From Tritrichomonas musculus (taxonomy: Eukaryota > Parabasalia > Tritrichomonadida > Tritrichomonadidae), in assembly GCA_039105265.1 (NCBI GenBank), contig JAPFFF010000012.1, positions 1,736,001 through 1,800,000 of the forward strand: 64,000 nucleotides of DNA. Reading direction: 5' to 3'. The notes under the pieces are model-generated. The model was not told the origin of the DNA, searched no databases, and was given only the letters and a program-made list of their open reading frames with translations. The position numbers were made by a program, and so were the translations under genes. Shown here piece by piece: positions 1 through 10,812 of this stretch (position 1 is its first letter; every line of letters starts with the position of its first letter).

Positions 1-513
1 ATTTCCATACTTGAAAATCAATTCGAAAAATGATTGTAAATCAAGTTCTCTATTTGTTCTTCCAATATAATATTAATCCTCAAACTTTTCGTTTGGATAA
101 TTTTGCTACAAAACTCTATTAATATACTCATAATCATTCATTATTTAATACTGCACCTAAATGTTTCCAAAACTTCAATTTAGCGTGTTTTAAAACTATA
201 GTACTCTAGTTTGGGCATACTTTCAGTTTATATTTTCAAAAAAAAAGAAAGATTTGATTTTTATTTCATGTTAGGTTATTAATAAAATTTTTTGGTAAGC
301 TGATCAGTTTTATAATATTTTAGATATGGATCATTTTTATGCCATGAGATGAAAAAAATAGGGCATAGTATAGAAGTAGAGAAATATTTTAAAAATAGGT
401 TTTAGCTTCTATAAAAGTGAAAACTAAGTAATTTAAATATAAAAAATGAATTCAATTAATGGAATAATATAAAAGTTAAAGAATATTCAATAAAAATTAT
501 AGCAGGGATAAAA
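1..513. other. Host AT-rich non-coding DNA
   Basis: I see no open frame with convincing coding character and no RNA gene. The stretch is A/T-rich with homopolymer runs. Its last nine bases (505-513, GGGATAAAA) are the left copy of the duplication flanking the neighbouring element. Confidence 0.6.
505..513. repeat. 9-bp target duplication, left copy
   Basis: GGGATAAAA directly before the left inverted end at 514. It is identical to 2201-2209 after the right end. Confidence 0.65.
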
Positions 514-2200
514 GGACAATCGTTTTTTTCTACGCCACTTTTTGAATGGTTTTCTATCCATGAATAGCTATTCATTGAAAGTTAAAAACCGCCATCTTAA
601 GGTGAAATTTAACTTACTCTGTTAAGAAAATTAACCAAAAAAATCGTAAATTTAAATTTTCTTTAAAATTATAACTATTTGCTTTTTTTGAGAGCATAGT
701 TAGGTATGAAAAATGCAGGATGACTTAAAATATTATTATATAATATAAAATATAAGGAAATAAATATATTCCCTAAATATAAAGATTAAATTGACGTTCA
801 ATATAAAAAAAAATATATTTTAATTTTTTGAAAAAGAAAAAAAAAATTGATAAGTTTATTTCAAATAAAATTATCAATCAATGATATAAAATTGAATTAA
901 AATCCTTTGAAAAAAATTGAAGTCTAAGAAAATTGATAATGATTTTCTGAGTTGTTTGATAGTTGTAAAATATTTTTAATTGAAAAAAATTGTGAGAAAA
1001 AAAGAGTTTTCTGAGGAGTATAAAAAATAAAGTACTCAAAAAATGAAATTAGTAGCCTTTACTTTTTTCACATCACAAATTCATTAACGTAATTTTTTAA
1101 CGTTTATATTCTTAAATCCTATTTTGGTTGTTGTATTTGCACGTTTTTGGTAAAAATATCAAGTTTTCAAATTAAACTTTATTAAAAAAATCATTGAACA
1201 GATAAAATTAAAATTTTGAGGCACTTTAGTTATATTTTATATAATCGCTTTTTAGTATTGGTTTTATATGTTAAAAAGGAATTAAAAGTTTATAAAACAA
1301 TATTATAATAGTAAATAATCTAGAAATCTTGAGTAATGTGAATTGGTTTGCTCACAGAGTGATTATATGCTTTTTATAAAATGGTCAATCATTTCACCTT
1401 TGCCAAAAATGATTTTTTAAAATAGCATTTTACTTTTACAAAAATGGTTTTATTAAATAATTTAATTGATATTTTATTTATTCACAAAAAATTATTTAGT
1501 ATATTATCTTTTTTCAGAGATATGATTATTTTATGTATTCAATATTTTCAATAAAAAATACATTGTACAAACCTTGTATTTTTTCTATCGTTCTTTGTAG
1601 AACAAGGTTGGTACAAAAAGTGAAGTCTAGAAATTAGCAATAAAAAGAAATCCAACGTCACGATTCCAGATTTTTTTATTTATTTCATAATACGATTTCA
1701 AAATAAAACTAGTTGATCAGCCTTTTTTTCCAACTTGTGCCTATTGATCAAATGAATGTTCCTTATCATATCTTCATTCTTGGAAATATTTAAAAGCAAG
1801 CAAACACGAAATATTATAACTTATTGTTTTTTATCAACATTGCTCCAATCAAGATTTTTTTTAATCATGATATTAGTTATAAAACACTCATTTTTTCATT
1901 CACTTTTTGAATGATTTTAAATTGAATACTTTACCTTAATAAGCTCTTTTTTTTTGATATAATTTTTTTTTTATTTTTACATAATTTTTCAGGAATTTAC
2001 GCACCAGTGATCACCACAGGGCTGCGCGAAGCCGAATCACTGATTCGGAATCAGGCTCCTTGAATTGCTGGATGAATCGGGAAGCCATTTGAACTAAATA
2101 TTTATGCATTATTTAGCAAAAATTGAATAAAAAATGTATAAAAAAGTATTCAAAAAGTTTAAAAGTTTTCAAAAAGTGGCGTAGAAAAATACGATTCCCC
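514..2200. mobile_element. Non-autonomous DNA element with 9-bp target duplication, Mutator-like size
   Basis: The two ends are inverted copies of each other over about 33 bases. The left end reads GGACAATCG then a T-run and CTACGCCACTTTTTGAA from 514. The right end, reverse-complemented from 2200, reads GGGGAATCG and then nearly the same. The nonamer GGGATAAAA lies directly outside both ends (505-513 and 2201-2209). A 9-bp duplication is typical of Mutator-like elements, which are known in Trichomonas; that assignment is inference. The interior of about 1.6 kb has no transposase frame, so the element would need help in trans. It carries a GC-rich pair of hairpins near 2019-2048 and a palindrome ATGAATAGCTATTCAT near 560. 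Confidence 0.65.
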
Positions 2201-2209
2201 GGGATAAAA
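2201..2209. repeat. 9-bp target duplication, right copy
   Basis: GGGATAAAA directly after the right inverted end at 2200, matching 505-513. Confidence 0.65.
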
Positions 2210-2267
2210 AGATAAATGATGATATTTAAAATTTCTGAAAAAGTTTGTATTTTTCTAATAAAAAAAT

Positions 2268-2848
2268 TAACCCTTACGGCCGTAGGCCGTAGTTGGAGAG
2301 TGCCGTTGTCAAATCCGTAATTTGGCCGAAAACCCTCTATACAATAGCCGTATTTTATTTAGTCGATTTTGAGAAGAAATAAAATTATATTATTTTTTCA
2401 AATCTTTTAGATTCAATTAATATAATTACTTACTAGTAGTTTTTTATTACACATTTGATAATAAATGGATGAGACTCTTCAGTCTTCTGAAAAAGTTATG
2501 AGATTGAAATTGTATTAATGATATGAGCAGGCGAGGATCATTTGAGTAAATAATGTTATGCTGATGTTGAATAAAATCAACTTATATAACTGCAAGGACA
2601 ATCATATGAAAGTGAGATTAGTTTCTGCAATAAATTGGTTTAGTTTATTAAAATGAGTTTTTCATATATAATATAAAGTATTCAAAACAACTATTCAAAA
2701 AGTTTTAACATGACCATTTATTATTTGAAAAAGTTACTGTTATTTATTTGCCGTAATTTCAACTCCATGCGCCGTAATACCAAAATTCAGCATAAACTAT
2801 TTAAAAATAGGTGATGTCGCCGTAGTTTACAAAACCGCCGAAGGGTTA
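2268..2848. mobile_element. Small MITE-like element (581 bp) with 9-bp duplication
   Basis: The left end reads TAACCCTTACGGCCG and the right end, reverse-complemented, reads TAACCCTTCGGCGG. The nonamer TAAAAAAAT lies immediately outside both ends (2259-2267 and 2849-2857). Near both ends there are repeated GCCGTA words, which stand out because the surroundings are AT-rich. No coding frame is present. The 9-bp duplication would again fit a Mutator-like origin, but a T-A7-T word can match by chance in this DNA, so confidence is moderate. Only 58 bases lie between the flanking duplications of this element and the 1.69-kb element before it, and about 67 between the elements themselves. Confidence 0.5.
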
Positions 2849-2857
2849 TAAAAAAAT

Positions 2858-3591
2858 AAAAAAAAAAAAAAAAAAGTAAGCAAAAATAGAAAAACAGGAT
2901 AAAATTTGATACAAATTGCTAGAACTATTAACGATAATTGCTGTTCATATAATGATGAAATGCTTTCTCTTGTAAACAAAGTTGATTCCATCCAAAAAAA
3001 AAATATTTTTCTAAACGTAAAATATTTTTCTAATAATTTCCTCTCAAAATTTTCTAAAATTGGCTTTTCTGTCCAAACGGATTTCATTCAAAAAGTTTTA
3101 AAAAAATCTCTCGTTATATTTTGAAAACTTTACACTGTCCAAAATGTCCAAAAATGTCCATTTGACTCAAACATAGACAGAACATTCAATATTTTCATTG
3201 AACTATAGTACTGTTCATATTAGGTAAAATGTTCATTTTAAAGGAAAATCTGACAAAAAGACGTTAAGGAAAAAATCTATTTTATTTGCTTTTTTTCCAG
3301 CAACTAATGAATAATTTGATTTTTTAAGTAATAGCAAATTATCAACAAACTAACATGAATTAAAATAACCGATGAAATGAACGTTTATAAATTCATACAA
3401 AAAGATATCAGATTGGATGATCAAAAATAAAAGTCAATTAAAACAGTTAATTTTATGATTTGCGCGTTTAAAACAGATTAATTTAACAATATTCGGTATT
3501 TTTAGCCTATCCTAAATCGTTGGCGATGAGATAATTTGAATAAATAGTTTTTTTTATAATCATTTTTATTTTGATTATATTTACTAAAGGT
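2858..3591. other. Host non-coding DNA left of Maverick A
   Basis: About 730 bases of AT-rich DNA. Short frames exist on both strands, but they overlap each other and are dominated by F, K, I and N from homopolymer runs, so I do not call them genes. The word TGTCCA recurs near 3135-3162. I see nothing else. Confidence 0.5.
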
Positions 3592-3597
3592 ATGGTA
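3592..3597. repeat. 6-bp target duplication of Maverick A, left copy
   Basis: ATGGTA directly before AGTAGT. The matching copy is at 50008-50013. Six-base duplications are characteristic of Maverick/Polinton integration. Confidence 0.9.
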
Positions 3598-3826
3598 AGT
3601 AGTGATATATTGTGCGCCCTGGTACCCCGAATAACTACTGATAAGAATTTCCTTGTCTCCCAATACCAGGAACCAAGCTCCCAGAAAAATTGACAATCCA
3701 ACACCAAACTTTTCATAAACACGTTAGAGACCTACCTCAGGGACCAAGCTCCCAGAACAAGTTTGAAATTCGTTGGAAACTTACTTGGTAAACCAAGCTC
3801 CCAGAACAAGTTTGAAATTGTTAGGG
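3598..3826. repeat. Maverick A left terminal inverted repeat
   Basis: It begins AGTAGTGATATATTGTGCGC and matches the reverse complement of 49779-50007 with about two differences. Within it, a word close to AACCAAGCTCCCAGAA occurs three times (near 3670, 3744 and 3791), the last two followed by CAAGTTTGAAATT. Such spaced direct repeats could be protein-binding sites for integrase or replication initiation; that role is inference. Confidence 0.93.
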
Positions 3827-3890
3827 TACCTTATTTTCCAGTAGTTTGTATTTTTAAATATTTTTTTTTATTTTTTTTTATTTTTCTAAA

Positions 3891-4408
3891 ATGCAACAAA
3901 TAAATGGAACCATTGCTGAATATTTGGATGCTTACAATAAAGATTTGAAAAAACCAAAAGACAAACAAACAATGAAATTTTATTCAATAACTGCTTCTAA
4001 TGAACAATTTGATGAATTCTTTAAAAAATATGATTGTACAATATTAAGATATCCAAAAGAATCTCTAATTTGTGAATCAATTACATTCTATCGAAATAAT
4101 AATCCAACAAGAATTATGTACTGTTATATTAGAGAATTTTATCACAATCCTGATAAATTATATAGAAAAGATTACAATTATGCTAAAAAACAAGGAATTA
4201 CATTAATTAAATCAAATGAAGAACGTTCAGAAGAATCTCGTAAACAAAAAGAGGATAAATTACGAGAATCAATGTTAAAAGAAAATTGTATATTAACTTC
4301 TCCATATGAATTATCTGATAAATTGGTTCATTATACATTTGAAGGATTAGATTATGCAATCACACCAATAAAATGGAATAAAGGAATTCGTTCACATAAA
4401 GTGAAATG
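3891..4408 (+). pseudogene. Unknown Maverick A gene, left part (split by Maverick B)
   Basis: An open frame starts at the ATG at 3891, just inside the left inverted repeat, and runs into the left end of Maverick B. About 172 residues are visible: hydrophilic and rich in K, N, Y and E, with a charged stretch of E, R, S and K residues near residue 110. The remaining coding sequence of this gene resumes beyond B at about 28458-28667. I do not recognise the family. Its place next to the terminus, upstream of the polymerase, parallels the Rep-like gene at the matching place of B, but I see no clear shared motif. This is a gene interrupted by nested insertion. Confidence 0.6.
4404..4408. repeat. 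5-bp target duplication of Maverick B, left copy
   Basis: AAATG immediately before AGTAGT. The same pentamer follows the right end at 28458-28462. Five or six bases are usual for this family. Confidence 0.8.
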
Positions 4409-4456
4409 AGTAGTATACGTTAGGCTGTGCGCCCTTAACGGTCGCCCAGACCTAAC
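4409..4456. repeat. Maverick B left terminal inverted repeat
   Basis: 48 bases beginning AGTAGTATACGTTAGGCTGT. It matches the reverse complement of 28410-28457 exactly by eye. Similarity continues weakly to about 4475. It is shorter than the A repeat and has no obvious internal direct repeats. Confidence 0.9.
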
Positions 4457-4520
4457 TGCGCCGATGATTTCACTGGGGGATAGTTATAAGCAAAAAAAAT
4501 ATATGATAGATAGTTTATTC

Positions 4521-7500
4521 TTATTTCTTTCTATATATTGCATCAAATGTTGATTCATATCTATCATCTAAATCAAGTGTTATGTCTTCAACAAGCATGT
4601 CATAACCGATATAGGTAATTGTATTTTCTTTGCCATAAATTTCATCCATATACAATTCATTATCGCCAGCACAATGGTTATAAGTTATTAATCTAACATA
4701 ATGTTGTTTTTGACTCCTATCTGTCCAAATTAACAAATATTCACCATCTTCTACAGGTTCACCATCAAATGTAGTGGCTTCTACTTGGAACAAGTTATCA
4801 CCATAATAAAAACAAAAATATTTCGAATGAGACTCAGTAATGTTCTCAGTAAAAGAAGAATAAAAGGTTTTCCAATCAAGTGGCGGATTTTCAAGAGCAG
4901 CTATCCTAGCTTCAAAAGCGGCTATCGTAGCCTTTAATGTGGTATTTTCAGCCTCTAATGTCTCAATTCTGCCTTTGAGCACATCTAAAGCCTCATTTGT
5001 TTCATCAACAGTAGGATAAGTATTCATTATTTTTGCTATGTTTTCATCGTTTGTATGTGAGTTTTCTTCTATTTGATCAATCTTTTTATTAAGCGCATCA
5101 ATGTCACTCATATATGCTATATCATTTACAGAATATTTCATACTTCTTATCGCTGTGTTCTCTTTGATGCTGATTGCACTAATTCTATGTCTCTTTGGGT
5201 TATCAATAATTATAGTTTTGTCTTGGAGAGATGCAGTTGGAAAGTTCTCTGTGCCCTCATAGTTCGATATCTCTCCATTTGATATATGAATTATTGGATA
5301 ATTCTCTTCATAGTCTATATCATTATATTCGCTTACTTTCATGATCATAATCCTGACTTTGATAATTCCTTCACTTATTGTATCCTCAGCTTCTAAATGT
5401 ATTTTGCCATCAATTAATTTGCCATTAATGTCAATTGTATCGTCTCTTTTCAAATCACTTTTTGAAATAAAATCATTATTTTCAAATTCATTGGCTATTT
5501 CATCCACCTTTAAGGCCAATAATTTGAAAATAGGTTTCAATGTTTCTCTGAATTGATTACATAATTCATAAGAGGCTGAAACCGATAAACTATATTCTTC
5601 TGGATTATCATCTTCTTCAGTATAAGAGATATCGTCTAAATTTGTATATTCTGAATTACACCAATTTATAACAGGTGAAATATCGGTGGTTATGCTCCTT
5701 AGTTCCATTCCAGGCCATACTCTCATAACTTGCCAATATGGTTGACCTGCAACTCTTAATCTCATTCGTAAACCTCTGAAAAAGCTAGAAAAAGCTGCTT
5801 TTAAAATTTGGATACCATGTGGAAAAAGTTGCATGCCGATAGATGCTGCACTCCCTACTGTGCCTGCTATACCAAAAGCTAGGGCAGTATATGAGACAAT
5901 TCTTAAATGCTTAACGTCATTCTCTAAATGTTGAGTTATGTTTTTGACTTGAACCATTTCTGAATCAAGTACGTTAACTCTATGACTCATTTCATTCAAA
6001 TCGTACGATACGACATCCAAATTATTTGTCACTAAATTTAAATCACTTCTCATCGTCGTGATGTTATCGGCGGTTATGATTTTAGAACTTGTGATATTAT
6101 AATCTGTATAAAGTGTGGTTGCTGCATTTGGATTTGGTGTTATTTCATAAAATTGTTGCTGAATAATATATTTGAAAGGATTCATAATTCCATCCCAATT
6201 GACCTCATCTACAGGATCCACCAAATCCTTTTTCAGATATAATTCAATATTTCTATGACTTGCATCAATTTTTGAATCTTCATAACGATAAGAGATTTTT
6301 TCAATTGTATCGAGAACACCGATAGTATCGCAATAAGCTGTATCGTTCCTTTCAACATGGTGAACTCCCTCAAGGCGAAATGACATTCGATTTGCTATAT
6401 CTGAATTTGGTGAATAGATATCCAAGAAAATTTCCTCAATGTTTTTCACCTCAAAAGTTCGTTTCGAATAATTATATATTAATATTTCAATTGCATAAAG
6501 ATCATAGCCTTCAACTGAATGACTGAAATTTGTGTTTCCCCAATCAACACCTATTTCATTTCCATTTTTCAAAGTGCCATCATTAAATTTCACTTTCAAT
6601 TCAATTTTGCCATCTTTTTCCCATCCTTCTCCTCTAACAGGTCTTCTGATAAATGCTTGCATTAAATTCTTTTCATTAACATTTGTATACCATATATTAT
6701 CAGTAAAGAATTGTTTATTCCAGTCATCATTCTTCATCATAACACATGCACCAATAGCATCATAAGCATCTTTTTTTGCTCTTGTATTGCATTTATTTAT
6801 TATTTTTCCATTTGATTTGCCTTGGATATTTTTGCCATCCCATTTAGTTCCATCCCATATTAAGTCCCATTTATTTCCAAAACAATATTCTTTGAATTTA
6901 AATTGTAAATGCGGTGGTATTGTATAATCTGAGGGTACTTCAAAAATCATTTTATAATAATCATTATCATCTGAAATAATTGAAGGCTTATAGAAATAAT
7001 GAACGTCACTTTTGTGTAATTTGAGAGCATTATCTGCTTCAATTATTTTGCACTTAAAAACTGGTTTATTCGATTCAATTAAATCCTGACTTGTTTGATT
7101 CATTATACTCAAATCACCGTTCATCCATAACGTATATGGCACAATATTGAGACGCTCATCAAAAGCTATGAAAAATTGAGAGCTATCTTCAGAACATTTA
7201 TTTGTATATCCTTTCGATTCTTCATCATAAGCTATTATCGGACATTGAATATGATTATCATGAACGCTTATGAAAAATTCTTTGATATATCGTCCTTCTG
7301 TGTCATAAACAACATCTTTTCTGAGAATTATTTTGAATATATTCCCATTGAAAGCTTTCAATTTTTGTTCAATATCATCATCGTTTATTTTAATTTTCAA
7401 TATATTATAATTTACATTATTGATTGTTTTTGTATCCCCTTCAACGTTTTCATTTTTCACATTGAATTCTGGAACTCCAAATTTTATATTAAAAAGTGAA

Positions 7501-10500
7501 TCTGTCTTATCTGATGACGTAGCTAATTTTTCAATATCAACACCGTTTATTAATCCATTTACATTCAAATTTGCTAATATATTGAAATTGCCTAAAACCG
7601 GTTTTTTCTCATCAATTGTTCGGCCATCTTCTTTCAAAATATTGATATCATAGCTTTCTAATAATTCATTTACTGAATTCACTCCTGAAATATTTGCTGG
7701 CAAATTATTATTAATATTAATATCTGCTATTTCATCTGATAATAATTTAATATCATCAACGGGGTCTACATGATGGCGCCAAACCCATTCACCTCCATAT
7801 TGAACAATTTGGCCTTTTCCTAAAAATCGGCCTGAATTCAAAAATTCAACCATAACTGACACACTCTCTGAATAGCTATTTCTCCAATTTCTGTCAAAAC
7901 CTCTATTTCTATATGATAACATCACCCACTCTTCTAAATAATCATCCCATACATAGTTATCAGGAGGAACAAATTCATGATTGGTTCTCCATCCAGCTTC
8001 AAAATTCTGTCCATGTTCTTGCCATTCTTGATCAAAAACATTCCAAACATAATTATCACCAAAATGTTGTCTTTGATCTCTTTGCCATTCTAATCTTTCA
8101 CTTTGATCTTGATTTATATATGAGTTATAATTTGCATGAAATATCCATTGATCATATCTATCACTCCAACGAAAAACACCATCATTTATTTGAGATGGCA
8201 ACAGAAAGGTTGCTAATGCTGAACTAGGATTCGTTCTCCAGTCTGTATTTGATTCTTGAATACCATTTTCTGCACCGACAGCAACCCATTCACCATGAAA
8301 AGTGTCAATGATAAAATTGCGTGGCATATTTTGTGCATTAAGATTTGTTCGCCAACCAGATTGAAAATTAGAATTATTATGAAGAACCCAATGATCAGTT
8401 AATATGTCAAAAACATAATTTTCATCTCTTTGAAAAGAACGATCATGTGATGTGTCAATTACATTCACTTTTTCTTTCTTTTTTCGTCGTCTTTTTATCG
8501 TTGTGTTCACTTGAGTTGCTGCTTCTTGATATATTTCTGGTTGAAACATCGCATCAACAAAAGAGCCGACACTATTATCAATTATTAAATGATTTTGCTT
8601 TTGAATTAATTGTTGAATGTCAAGATGTTGTTGTTGAGAAATTTGGCCAAAAAATCTTTGATTATTATTATTATTATTATTATCATTACAATTGCATTCT
8701 CTTATATTTGAGACTCTTTCTTCTAAAACATTATGTTGCTGAATAATATTTCGAATATTTCTATTTGTTGTATCGATCCATCCCTGAAAACTAGGGTCTC
8801 TCATATCGTCATCATTATTATCATCATCATTATTATCATTTCCATTTCCATCAATAATAATGCCATTATTAATATCCAACAATTGCCCTCCTTCAAAATT
8901 GCTCGTGCTTAATGCTAAACGTCCATTTTCAATTTTTTTGGCACGAATCTTTTTGAATGCACTTGTGATTACCATTCCCGTAATTCCTGAACCAAGAAGA
9001 ACCAAAATAACAGTAAGGATACTTTTCATAAGCTCTGTTTGGTTTTCATAATATTTTTTCAAAAATTCATAAGCACTATTCACTTCAATAACGATATCAC
9101 CCGTCGTTTCTATTGGATGATTGACAAATTGATAAACTGCATGAATAATTTTTTTTGTGGATTTATCCCATATTAATTGAACTGTACCGTTAAATATTTC
9201 AATAAATTTTTCTTTGGAAAAGTTGTTATATAAAAATGTTTGTATTGGAGCTGTATATTTACTATTTTGAATTATCTCTTTGAGCCAATCCATGAACTTG
9301 CCTATATCAACTGGATTTTCAATATCAACAATATCCTCTCCATCAAACATAAAACGATATTCTCTATTTTCTATTTCTCCATCTAATTTATGAAATGGTA
9401 TCTGAATTTTATCAAGAGCCTCCATCATTTTCTGTTTATTTATATTTTTGCCTATCCATTCTTTCCAGTCTTCAAAACTGCTTGTATTTGAAAAGTATTG
9501 TTTCAAAAAGTCGACAAAATTTTCGACAACGGCAAAATGTTTATCACCAGCAACATCATCATCAAAATGTGCTATATATGTCTTCTGATATGTTTCTCCA
9601 TCTTTACCAAACACAGTCTGTTTAAAATTATTATATATATTTTTCAAAGCAGTTTTATTAAAATTCTCCATGATATGACGGAAAAAATTCTGATTCTGTT
9701 TATCGGCCTTCTTCAATTTTTCAAAAACATTGGCTATATTATCATATTCGATTTCACCTTTATCGTTCACTGTTTTTGTTTTTAAAGTTTTTGTCTCTAT
9801 TTCATCTTTGGCTTCATTATATACTGTCACTTCTTGATTATTTAAGCCTTCCATAATATCTTCATGCATTTGAGATATTGTTTCTGTGTTTGTATTGATT
9901 GCATTGACCATTTGGTCAAAATTTGTGATAGGTTCTTCTTTGGGTTTCATTCTATTTTTGGTCAAAAATGATCCATACCATGGTTCTGATTCTTTTTCGG
10001 TTTCTACATACGTTATCACTTTTGCTTTTCCATCTGGTTTAATATTTGATGAACTGTCAAAACCGAAATCTTTCAAATTATTGAATGTTTTCATCCAATT
10101 ATATAAATTTTCAAGAGTGATATTCAATGATTCAATAATCTCATTAATTGTGGTTACTTTTTCTTTTTCATAATAGCATCGTTTATCCTCCCAATAATCC
10201 AAAAGTTGAGCACCATCCTCTTTTTTAAGGGGGAGCATTTTCAATAGTTTATTATCTGGGCTGATAACCGTCATAGCCCTTGAATGTTTAATAAACTGAT
10301 TGAGTACTCTTATTAATTGATTATATGTCTTTATTGAATTGTTTTCTGTTGAGATATAATGTTTATTCTTTAGATCAAAATCTAATCCTTTCAATGTTAA
10401 GTCTGAAATTTCACGGTTTACATCAAAAGTTGCGTCTATTTTCAATTGATTTAGAGAGTTTTGAATAGCATCTGAATTATCATTCAAACATTTATAAAGC

Positions 10501-10796
10501 TGTTCTAAGGTGAAAGCATTGGTCAATTTGCCATTCACCTTGATTTGTCCTGTTGGATAAATATTGACCTTATATAAGTTTTTTATATCTCCTGGTTTTA
10601 TACCTGCACCTGCGGTTATATAAGCATCTATCTCTGTTTTATTATAAATGTTATTGAAGAAAACTGAAGAACCATCTTCATCTTCTATTTGAACAATTTT
10701 ATTTCCATTCTCATCTTCTCCGACTTTGATTTCTATTCCATTTGATTTTAATGTCTCAGCCTCACTTGATTGAATTGAGTATAAACCAATCGACAT
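4521..10796 (-). CDS. Giant fibre/tail-like structural protein of Maverick B (2091 aa)
   Basis: One uninterrupted frame of 2091 residues. Visible order: an N-terminal helical region; a strongly hydrophobic segment at about residues 592-615; an acidic N/D-rich linker; about six degenerate repeats of 35-45 residues at about 790-1010 built on Y-V-W-D...E-W...F..GWRTN; a beta-rich core; a second hydrophobic G/A-rich segment near 1632-1660; a coiled coil at about 1900-1970; and a C-terminal globular tip of about 120 residues. The core (around NYNILKIKI and the later ATTLYTDYNI) resembles the fibre-like protein of Maverick C. Coiled coil plus tip is the layout of viral attachment fibres. That it is a virion spike is inference. 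It is divergent from the gene at 10813, with 16 bases between the starts. Confidence 0.7.
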   Translation of the reverse strand: MSIGLYSIQSSEAETLKSNGIEIKVGEDENGNKIVQIEDEDGSSVFFNNIYNKTEIDAYITAGAGIKPGDIKNLYKVNIYPTGQIKVNGKLTNAFTLEQLYKCLNDNSDAIQNSLNQLKIDATFDVNREISDLTLKGLDFDLKNKHYISTENNSIKTYNQLIRVLNQFIKHSRAMTVISPDNKLLKMLPLKKEDGAQLLDYWEDKRCYYEKEKVTTINEIIESLNITLENLYNWMKTFNNLKDFGFDSSSNIKPDGKAKVITYVETEKESEPWYGSFLTKNRMKPKEEPITNFDQMVNAINTNTETISQMHEDIMEGLNNQEVTVYNEAKDEIETKTLKTKTVNDKGEIEYDNIANVFEKLKKADKQNQNFFRHIMENFNKTALKNIYNNFKQTVFGKDGETYQKTYIAHFDDDVAGDKHFAVVENFVDFLKQYFSNTSSFEDWKEWIGKNINKQKMMEALDKIQIPFHKLDGEIENREYRFMFDGEDIVDIENPVDIGKFMDWLKEIIQNSKYTAPIQTFLYNNFSKEKFIEIFNGTVQLIWDKSTKKIIHAVYQFVNHPIETTGDIVIEVNSAYEFLKKYYENQTELMKSILTVILVLLGSGITGMVITSAFKKIRAKKIENGRLALSTSNFEGGQLLDINNGIIIDGNGNDNNDDDNNDDDMRDPSFQGWIDTTNRNIRNIIQQHNVLEERVSNIRECNCNDNNNNNNNQRFFGQISQQQHLDIQQLIQKQNHLIIDNSVGSFVDAMFQPEIYQEAATQVNTTIKRRRKKKEKVNVIDTSHDRSFQRDENYVFDILTDHWVLHNNSNFQSGWRTNLNAQNMPRNFIIDTFHGEWVAVGAENGIQESNTDWRTNPSSALATFLLPSQINDGVFRWSDRYDQWIFHANYNSYINQDQSERLEWQRDQRQHFGDNYVWNVFDQEWQEHGQNFEAGWRTNHEFVPPDNYVWDDYLEEWVMLSYRNRGFDRNWRNSYSESVSVMVEFLNSGRFLGKGQIVQYGGEWVWRHHVDPVDDIKLLSDEIADININNNLPANISGVNSVNELLESYDINILKEDGRTIDEKKPVLGNFNILANLNVNGLINGVDIEKLATSSDKTDSLFNIKFGVPEFNVKNENVEGDTKTINNVNYNILKIKINDDDIEQKLKAFNGNIFKIILRKDVVYDTEGRYIKEFFISVHDNHIQCPIIAYDEESKGYTNKCSEDSSQFFIAFDERLNIVPYTLWMNGDLSIMNQTSQDLIESNKPVFKCKIIEADNALKLHKSDVHYFYKPSIISDDNDYYKMIFEVPSDYTIPPHLQFKFKEYCFGNKWDLIWDGTKWDGKNIQGKSNGKIINKCNTRAKKDAYDAIGACVMMKNDDWNKQFFTDNIWYTNVNEKNLMQAFIRRPVRGEGWEKDGKIELKVKFNDGTLKNGNEIGVDWGNTNFSHSVEGYDLYAIEILIYNYSKRTFEVKNIEEIFLDIYSPNSDIANRMSFRLEGVHHVERNDTAYCDTIGVLDTIEKISYRYEDSKIDASHRNIELYLKKDLVDPVDEVNWDGIMNPFKYIIQQQFYEITPNPNAATTLYTDYNITSSKIITADNITTMRSDLNLVTNNLDVVSYDLNEMSHRVNVLDSEMVQVKNITQHLENDVKHLRIVSYTALAFGIAGTVGSAASIGMQLFPHGIQILKAAFSSFFRGLRMRLRVAGQPYWQVMRVWPGMELRSITTDISPVINWCNSEYTNLDDISYTEEDDNPEEYSLSVSASYELCNQFRETLKPIFKLLALKVDEIANEFENNDFISKSDLKRDDTIDINGKLIDGKIHLEAEDTISEGIIKVRIMIMKVSEYNDIDYEENYPIIHISNGEISNYEGTENFPTASLQDKTIIIDNPKRHRISAISIKENTAIRSMKYSVNDIAYMSDIDALNKKIDQIEENSHTNDENIAKIMNTYPTVDETNEALDVLKGRIETLEAENTTLKATIAAFEARIAALENPPLDWKTFYSSFTENITESHSKYFCFYYGDNLFQVEATTFDGEPVEDGEYLLIWTDRSQKQHYVRLITYNHCAGDNELYMDEIYGKENTITYIGYDMLVEDITLDLDDRYESTFDAIYRKK

Positions 10797-10812
10797 ATTT
10801 AATAATAAATAA

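Noticed and set aside
1563-1616. Hairpin ACAAACCTTG...CAAGGTTGGTAC as a terminator or RNA gene
   Set aside because: An isolated inverted repeat within a MITE-like element, with no gene before it and no conserved RNA features.
2827-3124. Overlapping open frames on both strands in the host flank
   Set aside because: Both are short, rich in F, K, I and N from A/T runs, mutually overlapping and without motif or initiator.
3502-3722. Two minus-strand frames over the left inverted repeat of Maverick A
   Set aside because: They cross the element boundary and read the terminal repeat itself, so they are not genes.
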